From contig JAFYCU010000030.1 of the NCBI GenBank assembly GCA_017545095.1, positions 1-12,402 of the forward strand: a stretch of DNA of 12,402 nt, read 5' to 3'. The translations under genes were made by a program, and so were the position numbers. The notes under the pieces were generated by a model. It saw only the letters and a list, made by a program, of their open reading frames with translations, searched no databases and was not told the DNA's origin. This DNA comes from Muribaculaceae bacterium. Its GTDB lineage: Bacteria > Bacteroidota > Bacteroidia > Bacteroidales > Muribaculaceae. Positions 1 through 7,800 of this stretch are shown here, piece by piece; the stretch's first letter is position 1, and each line of letters starts with the position of its first letter.

Positions 1-14
1 AGGCCGTGAGGCTC

Positions 15-68
15 GGTTCTCGGTTCTCGGTTCTTGCTTCTTGCATCTCGCTTCTCGCTTCTCGCTTC
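15..68. repeat. Heptameric tandem repeat array, copy 1
   Basis: About 7.7 units with exact 7-bp spacing. In order they are GGTTCTC, GGTTCTC, GGTTCTT, GCTTCTT, GCATCTC, GCTTCTC, GCTTCTC and a partial GCTTC. The array follows a 14-base prefix (AGGCCGTGAGGCTC, 1-14) that recurs at 146-159 before the second array. The pattern resembles the short tandemly repeated heptanucleotides known from heterocystous cyanobacteria, but the sequence differs and I infer no relation. Function is unknown. Confidence 0.9.
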
Positions 69-71
69 GGC

Positions 72-97
72 CATCAGCCGCACCAGGGTGCGGCTCT
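72..97. repeat. Dispersed hairpin repeat, copy A (inverted)
   Basis: Bases 76-84 (AGCCGCACC) pair perfectly with 87-95 (GGTGCGGCT) around a 2-base centre. The reverse complement of the 26-base element 72-97 matches bases 4754-4779 at 25 of 26 positions. It is therefore a dispersed repeat, present twice here in opposite orientations and both times inside a heptamer-rich intergenic region. A REP-like element is plausible. No transcript direction ends here that would require a terminator. Confidence 0.85.
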
Positions 98-122
98 ACA
101 TGACTTGGTATTCAATTGTAAG

Positions 123-149
123 CCCTCCTTAGGAGGGGTTTGGGGAGGC
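123..149. repeat. GC-rich palindromic element, copy 1
   Basis: CCCTCCT and AGGAGGG form an inverted repeat around a single T (123-137). A G-rich tail follows, ending GGGGAGGC (142-149). The same design, with a perfect palindrome, occurs in the same orientation at 4811-4838. The window starts with AGGCC, the bases that directly follow this palindrome's tail, which suggests a further copy just left of the window. Confidence 0.8.
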
Positions 150-159
150 CGTGAGGCTC

Positions 160-208
160 GGTTCTCGGTTCTTGCATCTCGCTTCTCGCTTCTCGCTTCT
201 CGCATCTT
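160..208. repeat. Heptameric tandem repeat array, copy 2
   Basis: Seven consecutive 7-bp units: GGTTCTC, GGTTCTT, GCATCTC, GCTTCTC, GCTTCTC, GCTTCTC, GCATCTT. The array is preceded by the same 14-base prefix as copy 1, here at 146-159. Prefix plus array thus repeats at a distance of 145 bp, although the unit composition differs. This suggests duplication of a composite unit followed by heptamer gain and loss. The array ends about 25 bp before the putative fabD -33 element. Confidence 0.9.
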
Positions 209-232
209 TTTCACATTATTTTCACTCGGCAA

Positions 233-264
233 TTTCGCCATGTCGCGAATTAGGCTTACCTTTG
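233..264 (+). promoter_or_regulatory. Putative fabD promoter, Bacteroidota type
   Basis: Bases 257-264 read TACCTTTG, a full match to the Bacteroidota -7 consensus TAnnTTTG. TTTC at 233-236 can serve as an imperfect TTTG-like -33 element with a 20-bp spacer. Initiation would fall at about 270, leaving a leader of roughly 40 bases before the fabD ATG. The sites are read by eye. The -7 match is strong and the -33 match is weak. Confidence 0.6.
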
Positions 265-308
265 CGGCTCAAAATCGACACATATTTTATAAAACGCTAA
301 ACGACTGA

Positions 309-1190
309 ATGATGAAAGCATTTGTGTTTCCCGGACAGGGTGCCCAGTTCGTAGGGATGGGCAAAGACCTATACGAGAACAACCCTAAGGCCAAGGAACT
401 GTTTGAGAAAGCCAACGAGGTGCTGGGCTTCCGCATCACCGACTTGATGTTCGATGGCACCGAAGAGGACCTGCGTCAGACCAAGGTCACGCAGCCTGCG
501 GTGTTTCTGCATTCGGTGATCCTGGCACTGACCATGGGCGAGGAATTCAAGCCCGACATGGTTGCCGGACACTCGCTGGGCGAGTTCTCGGCCCTGGTGG
601 CTGCCGGCGTGCTGCCCTTTGAGCAGGGCTTGAAACTTGTCGAAGCCCGCGCACTCGCCATGCAGAAGGCTTGCGAGGCCGCACCATCCACCATGGCCGC
701 CATCATTGGTATGGACGATGCCAAGGTGGAAGAGCTGTGCGCCACCATCGAGGGCGTGTGCGTGCCCGCCAACTACAACAGCCCCGGACAGGTGGTGATC
801 TCGGGCACCAACGAAGCCATCGCCGAGGCTTGCGTGAAATTCAAGGAGGCCGGCGCCAAGCGTGCCTTGCCGCTTAACGTGGGCGGGGCTTTCCACTCGC
901 CGCTCATGGAACCCGCGCGCGCCGAGCTGGCCAAGGCCATCGACGAGGCCGATTTCTCGGCTCCCATCTGCCCCATCTATCAGAATGTGGATGCCCTGCC
1001 GCACACAGACCCGGCCGAAATCAAGGTCAACCTGGTCAAGCAACTCACCGCTCCCGTGCGCTGGAGCCACATCGTGGCCAACATGGTGGCCGACGGCATG
1101 ACCGAGGCCGTGGAGCTGGGGCCGGGCAAGGTGCTGCAAGGACTCATTGGCCGCACCTGCCGCGAGGTGGCCGTGAGCGGAAGGCAGTGA
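309..1190 (+). CDS. fabD: Malonyl CoA-acyl carrier protein transacylase
   Basis: FabD transfers malonyl from malonyl-CoA to acyl carrier protein, supplying the elongation unit for type II fatty acid synthesis in the cytosol. The 293-residue protein opens with the family's FPGQGAQ motif (residues 7-13). It carries the nucleophile elbow GHSLGE (87-92, Ser89), the conserved Arg114 that binds the malonyl carboxylate, and the catalytic His196 in AFHSPLM. These align with Ser92, Arg117 and His201 of the E. coli enzyme, and the length is normal. Two ATG codons are adjacent, at 309 and 312. Homologues as I remember them begin MKAFVFPGQG, so the true start may be 312. No Shine-Dalgarno is visible, as expected in this phylum. 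No other fab gene is adjacent. A promoter lies at about 233-264 and a long hairpin follows at 1218-1251. The identification is secure. Confidence 0.97.
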   Translation: MMKAFVFPGQGAQFVGMGKDLYENNPKAKELFEKANEVLGFRITDLMFDGTEEDLRQTKVTQPAVFLHSVILALTMGEEFKPDMVAGHSLGEFSALVAAGVLPFEQGLKLVEARALAMQKACEAAPSTMAAIIGMDDAKVEELCATIEGVCVPANYNSPGQVVISGTNEAIAEACVKFKEAGAKRALPLNVGGAFHSPLMEPARAELAKAIDEADFSAPICPIYQNVDALPHTDPAEIKVNLVKQLTAPVRWSHIVANMVADGMTEAVELGPGKVLQGLIGRTCREVAVSGRQ

Positions 1191-1217
1191 GAAGTCGCCA
1201 TTAGTGGAAAATGAACA

Positions 1218-1251
1218 CAGGCAGCCATTGTGATGTCACGATGGCTGCCTG
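1218..1251. terminator. Long hairpin downstream of fabD, possible terminator
   Basis: Bases 1218-1233 pair with 1236-1251 in a nearly perfect inverted repeat of 16 positions. The only non-Watson-Crick pair is T1229/G1240. The arms contain GGCAGCCAT and ATGGCTGCC. It lies 28 bp after the fabD stop and before the next promoter, so it probably ends the fabD transcript. No T-rich tract follows on the plus strand, so a protein-binding or mRNA-stabilising role cannot be excluded. Confidence 0.6.
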
Positions 1252-1292
1252 CGCCATGCTTACGACACACCCAAATTTTCTCGGCCAATACG

Positions 1293-1323
1293 TTGCAAAT
1301 CTCGACAAATAATGCTAAATTTG
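1293..1323 (+). promoter_or_regulatory. Putative promoter of the HerA-like ATPase gene
   Basis: TAAATTTG at 1316-1323 matches the Bacteroidota -7 consensus TAnnTTTG exactly. TTG at 1293-1295 fits the core of the -33 element with a 20-bp spacer. Initiation at about 1330 would give a leader of about 55 bases before the ATG at 1385. Together with the hairpin upstream, this makes the ATPase gene a separate transcription unit from fabD. Confidence 0.7.
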
Positions 1324-1384
1324 CAGGCAGAAATTGATTGATACACGTTTAGACCAATCGTAAACCGAATAATCCCCTACAACT

Positions 1385-2962
1385 ATGTATACGCAAAACG
1401 AAGGTTTTTACATCGCGCATGGCGGCAATGGCGCGATTAGCATCCAAGGCAAGATGGCCAACCGCCACGGTCTGATTGCCGGAGCCACGGGAACGGGCAA
1501 AACGGTCACGCTGCAGGTGATGGCCGAGAGCTTTTGCCAAGCCGGCGTGCCGTGTTTCATGGCCGACATGAAAGGCGACCTGAGCGGCATCAGCCAGTCC
1601 GGACGAATGAGTGGGTTCATTGAGAAACGCCTGCCGGAGTTCGGCCTCGGCGAGCCGCAATTCCAGCCGTGCCCCACACGCTTCTACGACATCTATGGCG
1701 AGCAGGGCCATCCCATGCGTGCCTCGGTGTCGCATCTGGGGCCCGAGCTACTGAGCCGTATGCTCGACCTCAACGACACGCAGACGGGCGTGATGAATGT
1801 GCTGTTCCGCGTGGCCGACGAGCGCGGACTGCTCCTCGACGACATCAAGGACCTGCGGGCCATGCGCGACTACCTGTCGAAGCACGCACGCGAGTTCACC
1901 ACCACCTACGGCAACATCGCACCCACCACCGTGGGAGCCATACAGCGGTCGCTGCTCCAGCTCGAAAACCAAGGCGGAGACAAATTCCTGGGCAACCCGA
2001 TGTTCGACATCCACGACCTGTTGCAGCAAGAGGGCGGCAAGGGCGTGATGAGCGTGCTCGCGGCCGACAAACTCATGTTGCAGCCCAAGCTCTACAGCAC
2101 CTTCCTGCTGTGGCTCATCACTGAACTATACTCCTCTTTGCCCGAGGTGGGCGACATGGAGCTGCCCAAGCTGGTGTTCTTCTTCGACGAGGCGCACATG
2201 CTCTTCGACGACACATCGAAGGCCTTGGTCGATAAGATCGAGCAGGTGATTCGACTGATTCGCAGCAAGGGGGTGGGTATCTACTTTGTAACCCAAAGTC
2301 CGGCCGACATCCCCGACATCATCCTCGGCCAGCTGGGCAACCGTGTGCAGCATGCACTGCGTGCCTTCACGCCCAAGGACCAGAAAGCGGTGAAGACTGC
2401 CGCCGACACGTTCCGCGCCAACCCGGCTTTCAAGACCGACGAGGCCATCATGAATCTGGAGACGGGCGAGGCATTGGTGTCGTTCCTCGACGCGCAAGGC
2501 GCCCCCAGTGTGGTGGAACGTGCCAAAGTGTTGTTCCCGTTGAGTCAGATTGGAGCCATCACCGAGGGGCAGCGACTCGACATCATCAAGCAGTCGAGAA
2601 TCTATGGCAAATACGACAAGGCCGTGGAGCGAGATTCGGCTTTCGAGGTGCTACTGGAGCAGAGCGAGAAAGAAGCAGCCGAGGCACAGGCAGCTAAGGC
2701 CGAGGCCGAAGCAGCTAAAGCCAAAGAAAAGGAGGAAAAGGAAAAAGCCAAGAAACCAGGACTGTTCAAAAAAATCCTCAAGGCCATCGTCACCTCGCTC
2801 ACCAGTGTGCTGGCAACCATAGCCGGAACGGCCTTGTCGAACAAAATCAGCGGCAAGAAGACCAAGTCGCGCACCAGCACCACGCAAAAGGTGACCAAGA
2901 GTGTGACCGGTGCCGTCACACGCACCATCACACGCGACATACTCGGCAACATGATCAAGTGA
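1385..2962 (+). CDS. HerA/YjgR-type ATPase (DUF853 family)
   Basis: A 525-residue P-loop ATPase of the HerA-FtsK group, like E. coli YjgR (DUF853). Visible motifs are Walker A GATGTGKT (33-40), Walker [10 protein letters not shown] (263-271), a sensor-like strand [11 protein letters not shown] (300-310) and a candidate arginine finger at Arg320 in [11 protein letters not shown]. HerA proteins are hexameric DNA translocases. The cellular role of the DUF853 branch is not settled, and there is no NurA nuclease partner beside it here. Residues about 424-457 form a Lys/Glu/Ala-rich segment likely to be a coiled coil. A moderately hydrophobic stretch (about 465-485) and a Lys/Arg/Thr-rich tail follow. 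The gene has its own promoter (1293-1323) and is followed by a GC-rich hairpin (3018-3055). The family call is firm and the function is open. Confidence 0.9.
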   Translation: MYTQNEGFYIAHGGNGAISIQGKMANRHGLIAGATGTGKTVTLQVMAESFCQAGVPCFMADMKGDLSGISQSGRMSGFIEKRLPEFGLGEPQFQPCPTRFYDIYGEQGHPMRASVSHLGPELLSRMLDLNDTQTGVMNVLFRVADERGLLLDDIKDLRAMRDYLSKHAREFTTTYGNIAPTTVGAIQRSLLQLENQGGDKFLGNPMFDIHDLLQQEGGKGVMSVLAADKLMLQPKLYSTFLLWLITELYSSLPEVGDMELPKLVFFFDEAHMLFDDTSKALVDKIEQVIRLIRSKGVGIYFVTQSPADIPDIILGQLGNRVQHALRAFTPKDQKAVKTAADTFRANPAFKTDEAIMNLETGEALVSFLDAQGAPSVVERAKVLFPLSQIGAITEGQRLDIIKQSRIYGKYDKAVERDSAFEVLLEQSEKEAAEAQAAKAEAEAAKAKEKEEKEKAKKPGLFKKILKAIVTSLTSVLATIAGTALSNKISGKKTKSRTSTTQKVTKSVTGAVTRTITRDILGNMIK

Positions 2963-3017
2963 TTCAAGTTTCGCCAGTAGTATGAATAGACGAGAGATGT
3001 CTGTGGTTCAAGTAAAT

Positions 3018-3055
3018 AGCTCCCCCTCTCACTTGGCTAAGGTAGAGGGGGAACT
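3018..3055. terminator. GC-rich hairpin after the HerA-like gene
   Basis: AGCTCCCCCTCT (3018-3029) and AGAGGGGGAACT (3044-3055) form a 12-position stem with one C/A mismatch and a 14-base loop. Nine inner base pairs are perfect. It lies 55 bp after the ATPase stop codon and could end that transcript. No T tract follows, and runs of C and G of this kind also occur as dispersed intergenic palindromes in Bacteroidales. It may therefore be a repeat element that acts as a transcript end. Confidence 0.6.
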
Positions 3056-3104
3056 ATCGCCACTACTTGCGAGACTTTAATCAAATGAGACTTAATCGCT
3101 TACT

Positions 3105-3127
3105 AGTTCCATCCATATTAAGGAACT
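3105..3127. promoter_or_regulatory. Short inverted repeat upstream of CYTH gene
   Basis: AGTTCC (3105-3110) and GGAACT (3122-3127) form a 6-bp inverted repeat with an 11-base spacer, centred about 30 bp before the CYTH start. It could be an operator half-site pair or a weak hairpin. No recognisable TAnnTTTG -7 element lies between 2963 and 3146, so the promoter for this gene group is not identified. Confidence 0.2.
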
Positions 3128-3146
3128 TGATGAGTTAAAACAAACT

Positions 3147-3596
3147 ATGGCAACTGAGATTGAACATAAACACCTTGTCACCAGCGACGAATACAAGGCA
3201 ATGGCCATCGAGCGGCACTGCATCAGGCAAGGCTATCTGTCGCGTGTGCCAGCCCGCACCGTGCGCGTGCGCATCATCGACAACCACGCCGTGATCACCA
3301 TCAAAGGCTCCAATAGCGGCGCCGAAAGAGCCGAGTTTGAATATCCCATTCCGCTGGCCGATGCCCGGCAGCTGATGGCGTTGTGTGAGCCGCCCGTGAT
3401 CGAGAAGACTCGACACATCGTGATGCACGAGGGCAACCAGTGGGAAATCGACGAGTTTGGTGGCGCACTCCAAGGGCTGGTGCTTGCCGAATTGGAGATT
3501 CCCTCCGTAGATTTCCAATACTCGCTGCCGCCTTTCGTGGGAGAAGATGTTACCAGCAATCCGCGTTACTACAATTCGCAATTAGGATTAAAATGA
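3147..3596 (+). CDS. CYTH-domain triphosphate tunnel metalloenzyme
   Basis: A 149-residue single-domain CYTH protein, the superfamily of class IV adenylate cyclases, thiamine triphosphatases and bacterial tripolyphosphatases. The N-terminal ExExK signature is present as Glu4, Glu6 and Lys8 (EIEHK). Expected tunnel residues follow: Arg39 and Arg41, Lys53, Glu63 and Glu65 (EFEYP), Lys87 and Arg89, Asp102, and Glu115 and Glu117 (AELEIP). These acidic and basic pairs line the eight-stranded tunnel that binds metal and triphosphate. Small stand-alone bacterial members that have been studied are mostly inorganic tripolyphosphatases, so that is the likeliest activity. The substrate cannot be read from sequence. 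The stop codon overlaps the holB start by 4 bp (ATGA), so the two are translationally coupled. The start chosen places ExExK at the usual extreme N-terminus. Confidence 0.88.
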   Translation: MATEIEHKHLVTSDEYKAMAIERHCIRQGYLSRVPARTVRVRIIDNHAVITIKGSNSGAERAEFEYPIPLADARQLMALCEPPVIEKTRHIVMHEGNQWEIDEFGGALQGLVLAELEIPSVDFQYSLPPFVGEDVTSNPRYYNSQLGLK

Positions 3597-4720
3597 AATT
3601 CAGCGATATTCTTGGAAATCAAAAAGCTGTGAACCAGGTGCGGCATCTGATCGACACGGGTAGGTTGCCGCATGCATTGTTGCTCCACGGGCAGCCGGGG
3701 GTGCCCAAGCTGGCATTGGCACGGGCTGCAGCGCAATATCTGCACTGCACCAATCGCCACGATGGCGACTCATGTGGTGAGTGCCCCAGTTGCAGGCAGC
3801 ACCAATCGGGTAACAACACCGACACCTTTTTCTCTTTCCCTTTCCTAAAACGCGATAGCGGCAAAGAGTATTATTGCGATGACTTCATCAGGGAATGGAA
3901 TGAATTTCTGAACGATTGTCCTATCGTGGAAGACTATCGCCACTGGCTGACGGTGCTGCGCAACGAGAACTCGCAGCCACAAATCTTTGTAAGCGAAAGC
4001 TCGGCCATCGTGCGCAAGATGAGCCTTACCTCGATGAGTGGCCAGGACAAGGTGCTGATTATGTGGCTACCCGAGAAGATGCATGAGCAAACGGCCAACA
4101 AACTACTCAAGCTCATCGAGGAACCCTACGACGACTGCCGGTTCATTTTGGTGAGCGACAATGCGCAGGCCATTCTGCCAACAATCTTCTCGCGTGTGCA
4201 ACGCATCGAGATGAAACCCATCTCGACCGATGAAATCGCTCACTACCTGGTGGGTCGTCACCACATCGACTGGCAAGATGCGCTGGCGGTGGCCGGGCCG
4301 GTGGGAGGCAATGCGCTCGAGGCCGAACGGGCACTCGACAAGAGCAACGAGAACCATGAGTTTCATGAGCGCTTTGTGGAACTGATGCGACTGGCCTACT
4401 TACGCAATTTGGCCAAACTCAAAACCTGGTCCGAGAAAGTGGCCGAGATGAAACGTGAAAAGGCGCGGCGCTTTCTCACTTATTGCTCACGACAAGTGCG
4501 CGAGAACTTCATCTACAATCTGCACCAACCGGGACTGAACTATCTCACACGCGACGAGGAGCAGTTCAGCATCAAGTTTGCCCCTTACATCAATGAGCAA
4601 AATGTGGAGCGCATGTATGGCGAGTTCAATCGCGCAGCGGCCGACATTCAAGGCAATGGCAATGCCAAGATAATTCTCTTCGACATGGCCATCACCATCA
4701 CAATCCTGATCAAAGTGTGA
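3593..4720 (+). CDS. holB: DNA polymerase III subunit delta prime
   Basis: A 375-residue clamp-loader subunit that helps load the sliding clamp during replication. It is a AAA+ protein with the delta-prime zinc module: Cys52, Cys61, Cys64 and Cys67, near-identical in position and spacing to E. coli delta prime. The segment EKMHEQTANKLLKLIEEP (161-178) is the family's box around the degenerate Walker B/sensor region. FSRVQ (199-203) stands where many homologues have the SRC motif. The P-loop position reads GQPGVPK (33-39), with Pro in place of the last Gly, so nucleotide binding is probably lost. Delta prime is commonly catalytically inert. I chose the ATG at 3593. The frame is open further upstream to an ATG at 3440, but those 51 residues lie inside the CYTH gene and look like shadow sequence. 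MKFSDILGNQKAV is a typical start. The function is secure. Confidence 0.93.
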   Translation: MKFSDILGNQKAVNQVRHLIDTGRLPHALLLHGQPGVPKLALARAAAQYLHCTNRHDGDSCGECPSCRQHQSGNNTDTFFSFPFLKRDSGKEYYCDDFIREWNEFLNDCPIVEDYRHWLTVLRNENSQPQIFVSESSAIVRKMSLTSMSGQDKVLIMWLPEKMHEQTANKLLKLIEEPYDDCRFILVSDNAQAILPTIFSRVQRIEMKPISTDEIAHYLVGRHHIDWQDALAVAGPVGGNALEAERALDKSNENHEFHERFVELMRLAYLRNLAKLKTWSEKVAEMKREKARRFLTYCSRQVRENFIYNLHQPGLNYLTRDEEQFSIKFAPYINEQNVERMYGEFNRAAADIQGNGNAKIILFDMAITITILIKV

Positions 4721-4722
4721 AC

Positions 4723-4811
4723 TGTAACAAGCAACAAGTAATAAGTAACAAGAAGAGCCGCACCCTGATGCGGCTGATGACTGACCAAAACCCAAGAACC
4801 AAAAGCCAATC
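4723..4811. repeat. Heptamer-type repeats flanking a hairpin
   Basis: Two short runs with 7-bp periodicity surround the hairpin at 4754-4779. Before it (4723-4750) are TGTAACA, AGCAACA, AGTAATA and AGTAACA. After it (4784-4811) are ACCAAAA, CCCAAGA, ACCAAAA and GCCAATC. Read on the opposite strand, the arrays at 15-68 and 160-208 give units such as ACCAAGA, AGCAAGA and AGCGAGA. All therefore fit one degenerate heptamer family, roughly A[G/C]C[A/G]A[G/A]A. The match is by eye and the units here are more diverged. Confidence 0.6.
4754..4779. repeat. Dispersed hairpin repeat, copy B
   Basis: AGCCGCA (4756-4762) pairs with TGCGGCT (4769-4775) over a 6-base loop. The 26-base element is the reverse complement of 72-97 with one substitution. 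That substitution (A4768) breaks the eighth pair seen in copy A. It sits 33 bp after the holB stop and could also act as a weak transcript end, but there is no T tract. Confidence 0.85.
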
Positions 4812-4838
4812 CCCCTCCTAGGAGGGGTTAGGGGAGGC
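4811..4838. repeat. GC-rich palindromic element, copy 2
   Basis: CCCCTCCTAGGAGGGG (4812-4827) is a perfect 16-base palindrome. It is followed by TTA and the G-rich tail GGGGAGGC (4831-4838), the same tail as the element at 123-149 and in the same orientation. It lies 18 bp before the start codon of the AddB-like gene, so a hairpin here could affect that gene's translation initiation. Confidence 0.8.
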
Positions 4839-4856
4839 TCTCACTCACCACTTATC

Positions 4857-7800
4857 ATGCCATCATTCCTGCAACAGGTAGCCTATTACTACCATGACCA
4901 ACAACACCTTGAAGACTTTTGCTTCGTGTTTCCCAACCGACGCAGCGGTCAGTTCTTTGAGAAAGAACTGCGTGCCCATTACCAGTCGCCACACTTCATG
5001 CCGCATGTGCTCACCATGGCCGAATGGCTTGACCAAATCAGCGACCGAGTGCTGGCTTCGACCATCGATATGGTTTTCACCCTCTATCGCGCCTACTGCG
5101 AAGCCTTTGGCAACGCGGCACAACCATTCGATCGATTCATCTATTGGGCACATATCATCCTCACCGACTTCAACGATGTGGATATGGCTCTCGCCGATGC
5201 CGACAAGCTCTATGCCAACCTGAACGATTTGCGAGAACTGGCAACCGATTACATCGACCCGAAACTGAAAAAGGAAATCGGACGAATCTTCAACATTCAG
5301 TTCACCGACAGCGACACTTTTTGGAAAAACTTGCATGCCGCCAGCGATGATGCCACCGCAGCTGTATATTTCACCTTGTGGGAAAAATTGGCCGAAATCT
5401 ATCGCGGTTTTCACCGCATGATGGGTGAGCGTGGCCTCATCACCCAGGGGCAACTCTATCGGCAGATGGCACTGCGCATGGAATCGCTTTCCAATCATCA
5501 GTTGGGCTGCAAGCAGGTGGTGATGGTGGGCTTTGCCGCATTATCGGTGAGTGAAGACAAGATTTTCAAGTCGCTCCAGCAGCGGGGAATCGCTCACTTC
5601 TGGTGGGATGTGAGTTCTCCGGCTTTCACCCGCGACAACCAAGGCGGTGAACTGGTGCGGTTGTTTAGTGAACGCTATCCGGCTCCAGCACCCCTGCAAG
5701 AGCTGCAAGTCGACGACACCACTCAGCGCATCGATGTGATGGCGGTGCCTTCAGGCGTGGGGCAGGCCAAGTGGGCTTTTCATTTGGTTGACCAGATGGG
5801 AACAAAGACGAGCGAGCGCTTGCCTGAAATGGCCCGACTCGAGCTGCCTTCCATCAATCTGGAGAATGCGTTGAACACGGCCATCGTGCTGCCCGATGAA
5901 TGCCTTTTCGAATCGCTGCTTACCAGTGTGCCACCCGGAGTGGGGCGGATGAATGTCACGCTCGGCTATCCCATGCGGCATTCGGGCATCGTGTCGCTGA
6001 TGCATCTGGTGGCACGCGCTCACCAGCAAGCAACCAAAAACAGTGAAGGAAAGAAGATGTTCTACCGCGAGGATGTGATCGACATTCTTTCGCACCCGGT
6101 GGTGAAAGCGGCTTTTGTCGATGATGTGGTGAAAATCTCGACCGACATACAGCTTGGTCACGACTACAATGTGGCTGAAGACATTTTCGATAAAAGTGAA
6201 CTGCGACTGCTGTTCACCACCATCAACGATGTGACCGACAAAAACCAGATATTGGCTTATATCGACCGCCTGCTCAACTTTATCGACCGCCTCGACCAGC
6301 GTGTGCGCGACATTGCTCCTTCGGCAAGCGATGATAACAACGATAACGACGATAACATCAATGGCGACCTACTCCCATTGCAGAGTGCATTCATGTTGCA
6401 TTACGCGCAAGCGTTGCGGTTGTTACGCAAGGCTTTTGAGGAGTTTAGGTTGTCAAGCATCGAAAACACTTCCATATTCTATCTCATCGACCGCATCACC
6501 GCCGGAATCATCATCCCGTTCACGGGAGAGCCGCTCGAGGGGTTGCAAATCATGGGATTCCTCGAAGCACAGTGCCTTGATTTCGACAATGTGATTATTC
6601 TCTCGGCCAACGAGCGCGTGCTGCCCAGCCGAAAGACCATGAGCTCGTTTATCCCCGACATGTTGCGTGCGTCTCACCTCATGCCCACCAATGCATTCAA
6701 CGAAGCCGTGACCACCTATCACTTCTATCGTTTGCTGAGCCGTGCCAAGCGTGTGATGCTCATCTACGACAGCACCACAGGTGGTGGCATTTCGGGAGAG
6801 CCATCGCGCTACATCGCTCAACTGGAAATGGTGTATGGCCGCAAGCTCAATCGCACGGCCATCGATTGCCCCATCGACACTGCGCCCGAAATCAACATCA
6901 TTGTGCCCAAACGCCCCGAGATGCTGGCGCACTACACTGCTCAAGATGGCAGGCCGCCACTCTCGGCCAGCGCTATCAAGAAATATCTCAAGTGCCAACT
7001 CTTGTTCTATTTGCGACAGGTGCAGCATCTGCCCGATGATGACGACCATAGCGACTTTATGGATGCACGCACTTTTGGCACGGTGATTCACAACACCTTG
7101 CAGCAGCTGTATTATCCCGATGTGGATGGCAAAGAACGCCAGGATTCATATGACGTTACCGCCGAAATGATAAAGCATTTCAAGGAGAATCAGCTCACTC
7201 AAACCGTGGTGCGTGAAGTGAACAGAACCTATTTTCATCGCCTCGACGACTTGGACCGGCCGCTGCGAGGCGATGCGTTCATCCTGCTCGACACCATCAA
7301 GACCTATGTGAACAGAGTGCTGGATTACGACCTTGAGATGATCAAAACCGGCGGGAAAATCGAGGTGCTCGAATGCGAGGTGGAGCACACCATCCGTCTC
7401 AATCTGAACGGATTGGAGGTGAATTTCACCTTCATCATCGACCGTCTCGACCGCGTGGGCGACGTGGTGCGGCTCATTGACTACAAAACCGGGAAAAGCG
7501 ACAACACCAAGTTCGCCTCGGTGGACGAATTGTTGAGCACTAAAAACACTGATCGCTACGCGCTCATGCAGCTGTTGCTCTACTGCAACGCACTGTACCA
7601 GCTCGATTCGTCGTTCAACAAGATTCAGCCAATGATCTACAAGCTGAGCAAAATGAGCGAAACCGGCATGATGATAGGTCAGAAGAATAATGGGAATCAA
7701 ATCATCTACAATCAGTATGTGTTCACGCCCGACGAAGAAGTTAATCAGCACTTCATGTCGGCTATGCATGACCTGTTGACTGAGATGTTCAATTCCGATG

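Larger units (their letters stand above)
1..308. other. Gene-free leader region of repeats and promoter
   Basis: No credible protein is encoded here. The open frame across bases 6-308 is an artefact: translating the 7-bp repeats gives a recurring Leu-Ala-Ser-Arg-Phe-Ser pattern in which a 7-base unit cycles through all three frames. It has no Bacteroidales-like protein content and ends directly at the fabD start. The stretch holds two heptamer arrays (15-68 and 160-208), a GC-rich hairpin (76-95), a palindromic element (123-149) and the likely fabD promoter (about 233-264). Bases 98-122 are AT-richer spacer in which I see nothing specific. Confidence 0.8.

Noticed and set aside
15..208. CRISPR array
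   Set aside because: The units are contiguous 7-mers without spacers, and no cas gene is present.
6..308. 100-codon open frame upstream of fabD
   Set aside because: It is the translation of 7-bp repeats, with cyclic low-complexity residues, and it runs across the hairpin, the palindrome and the promoter. No family resemblance.
369..1139. 256-codon minus-strand open frame inside fabD
   Set aside because: It is a shadow of the GC-rich third codon positions of fabD. It has a His/Gly/Leu-rich composition and no family motif.
3440..3592. N-terminal extension of holB to an upstream ATG
   Set aside because: The 51 extra residues come from the CYTH gene in another frame, and HolB homologues start at the equivalent of position 3593.
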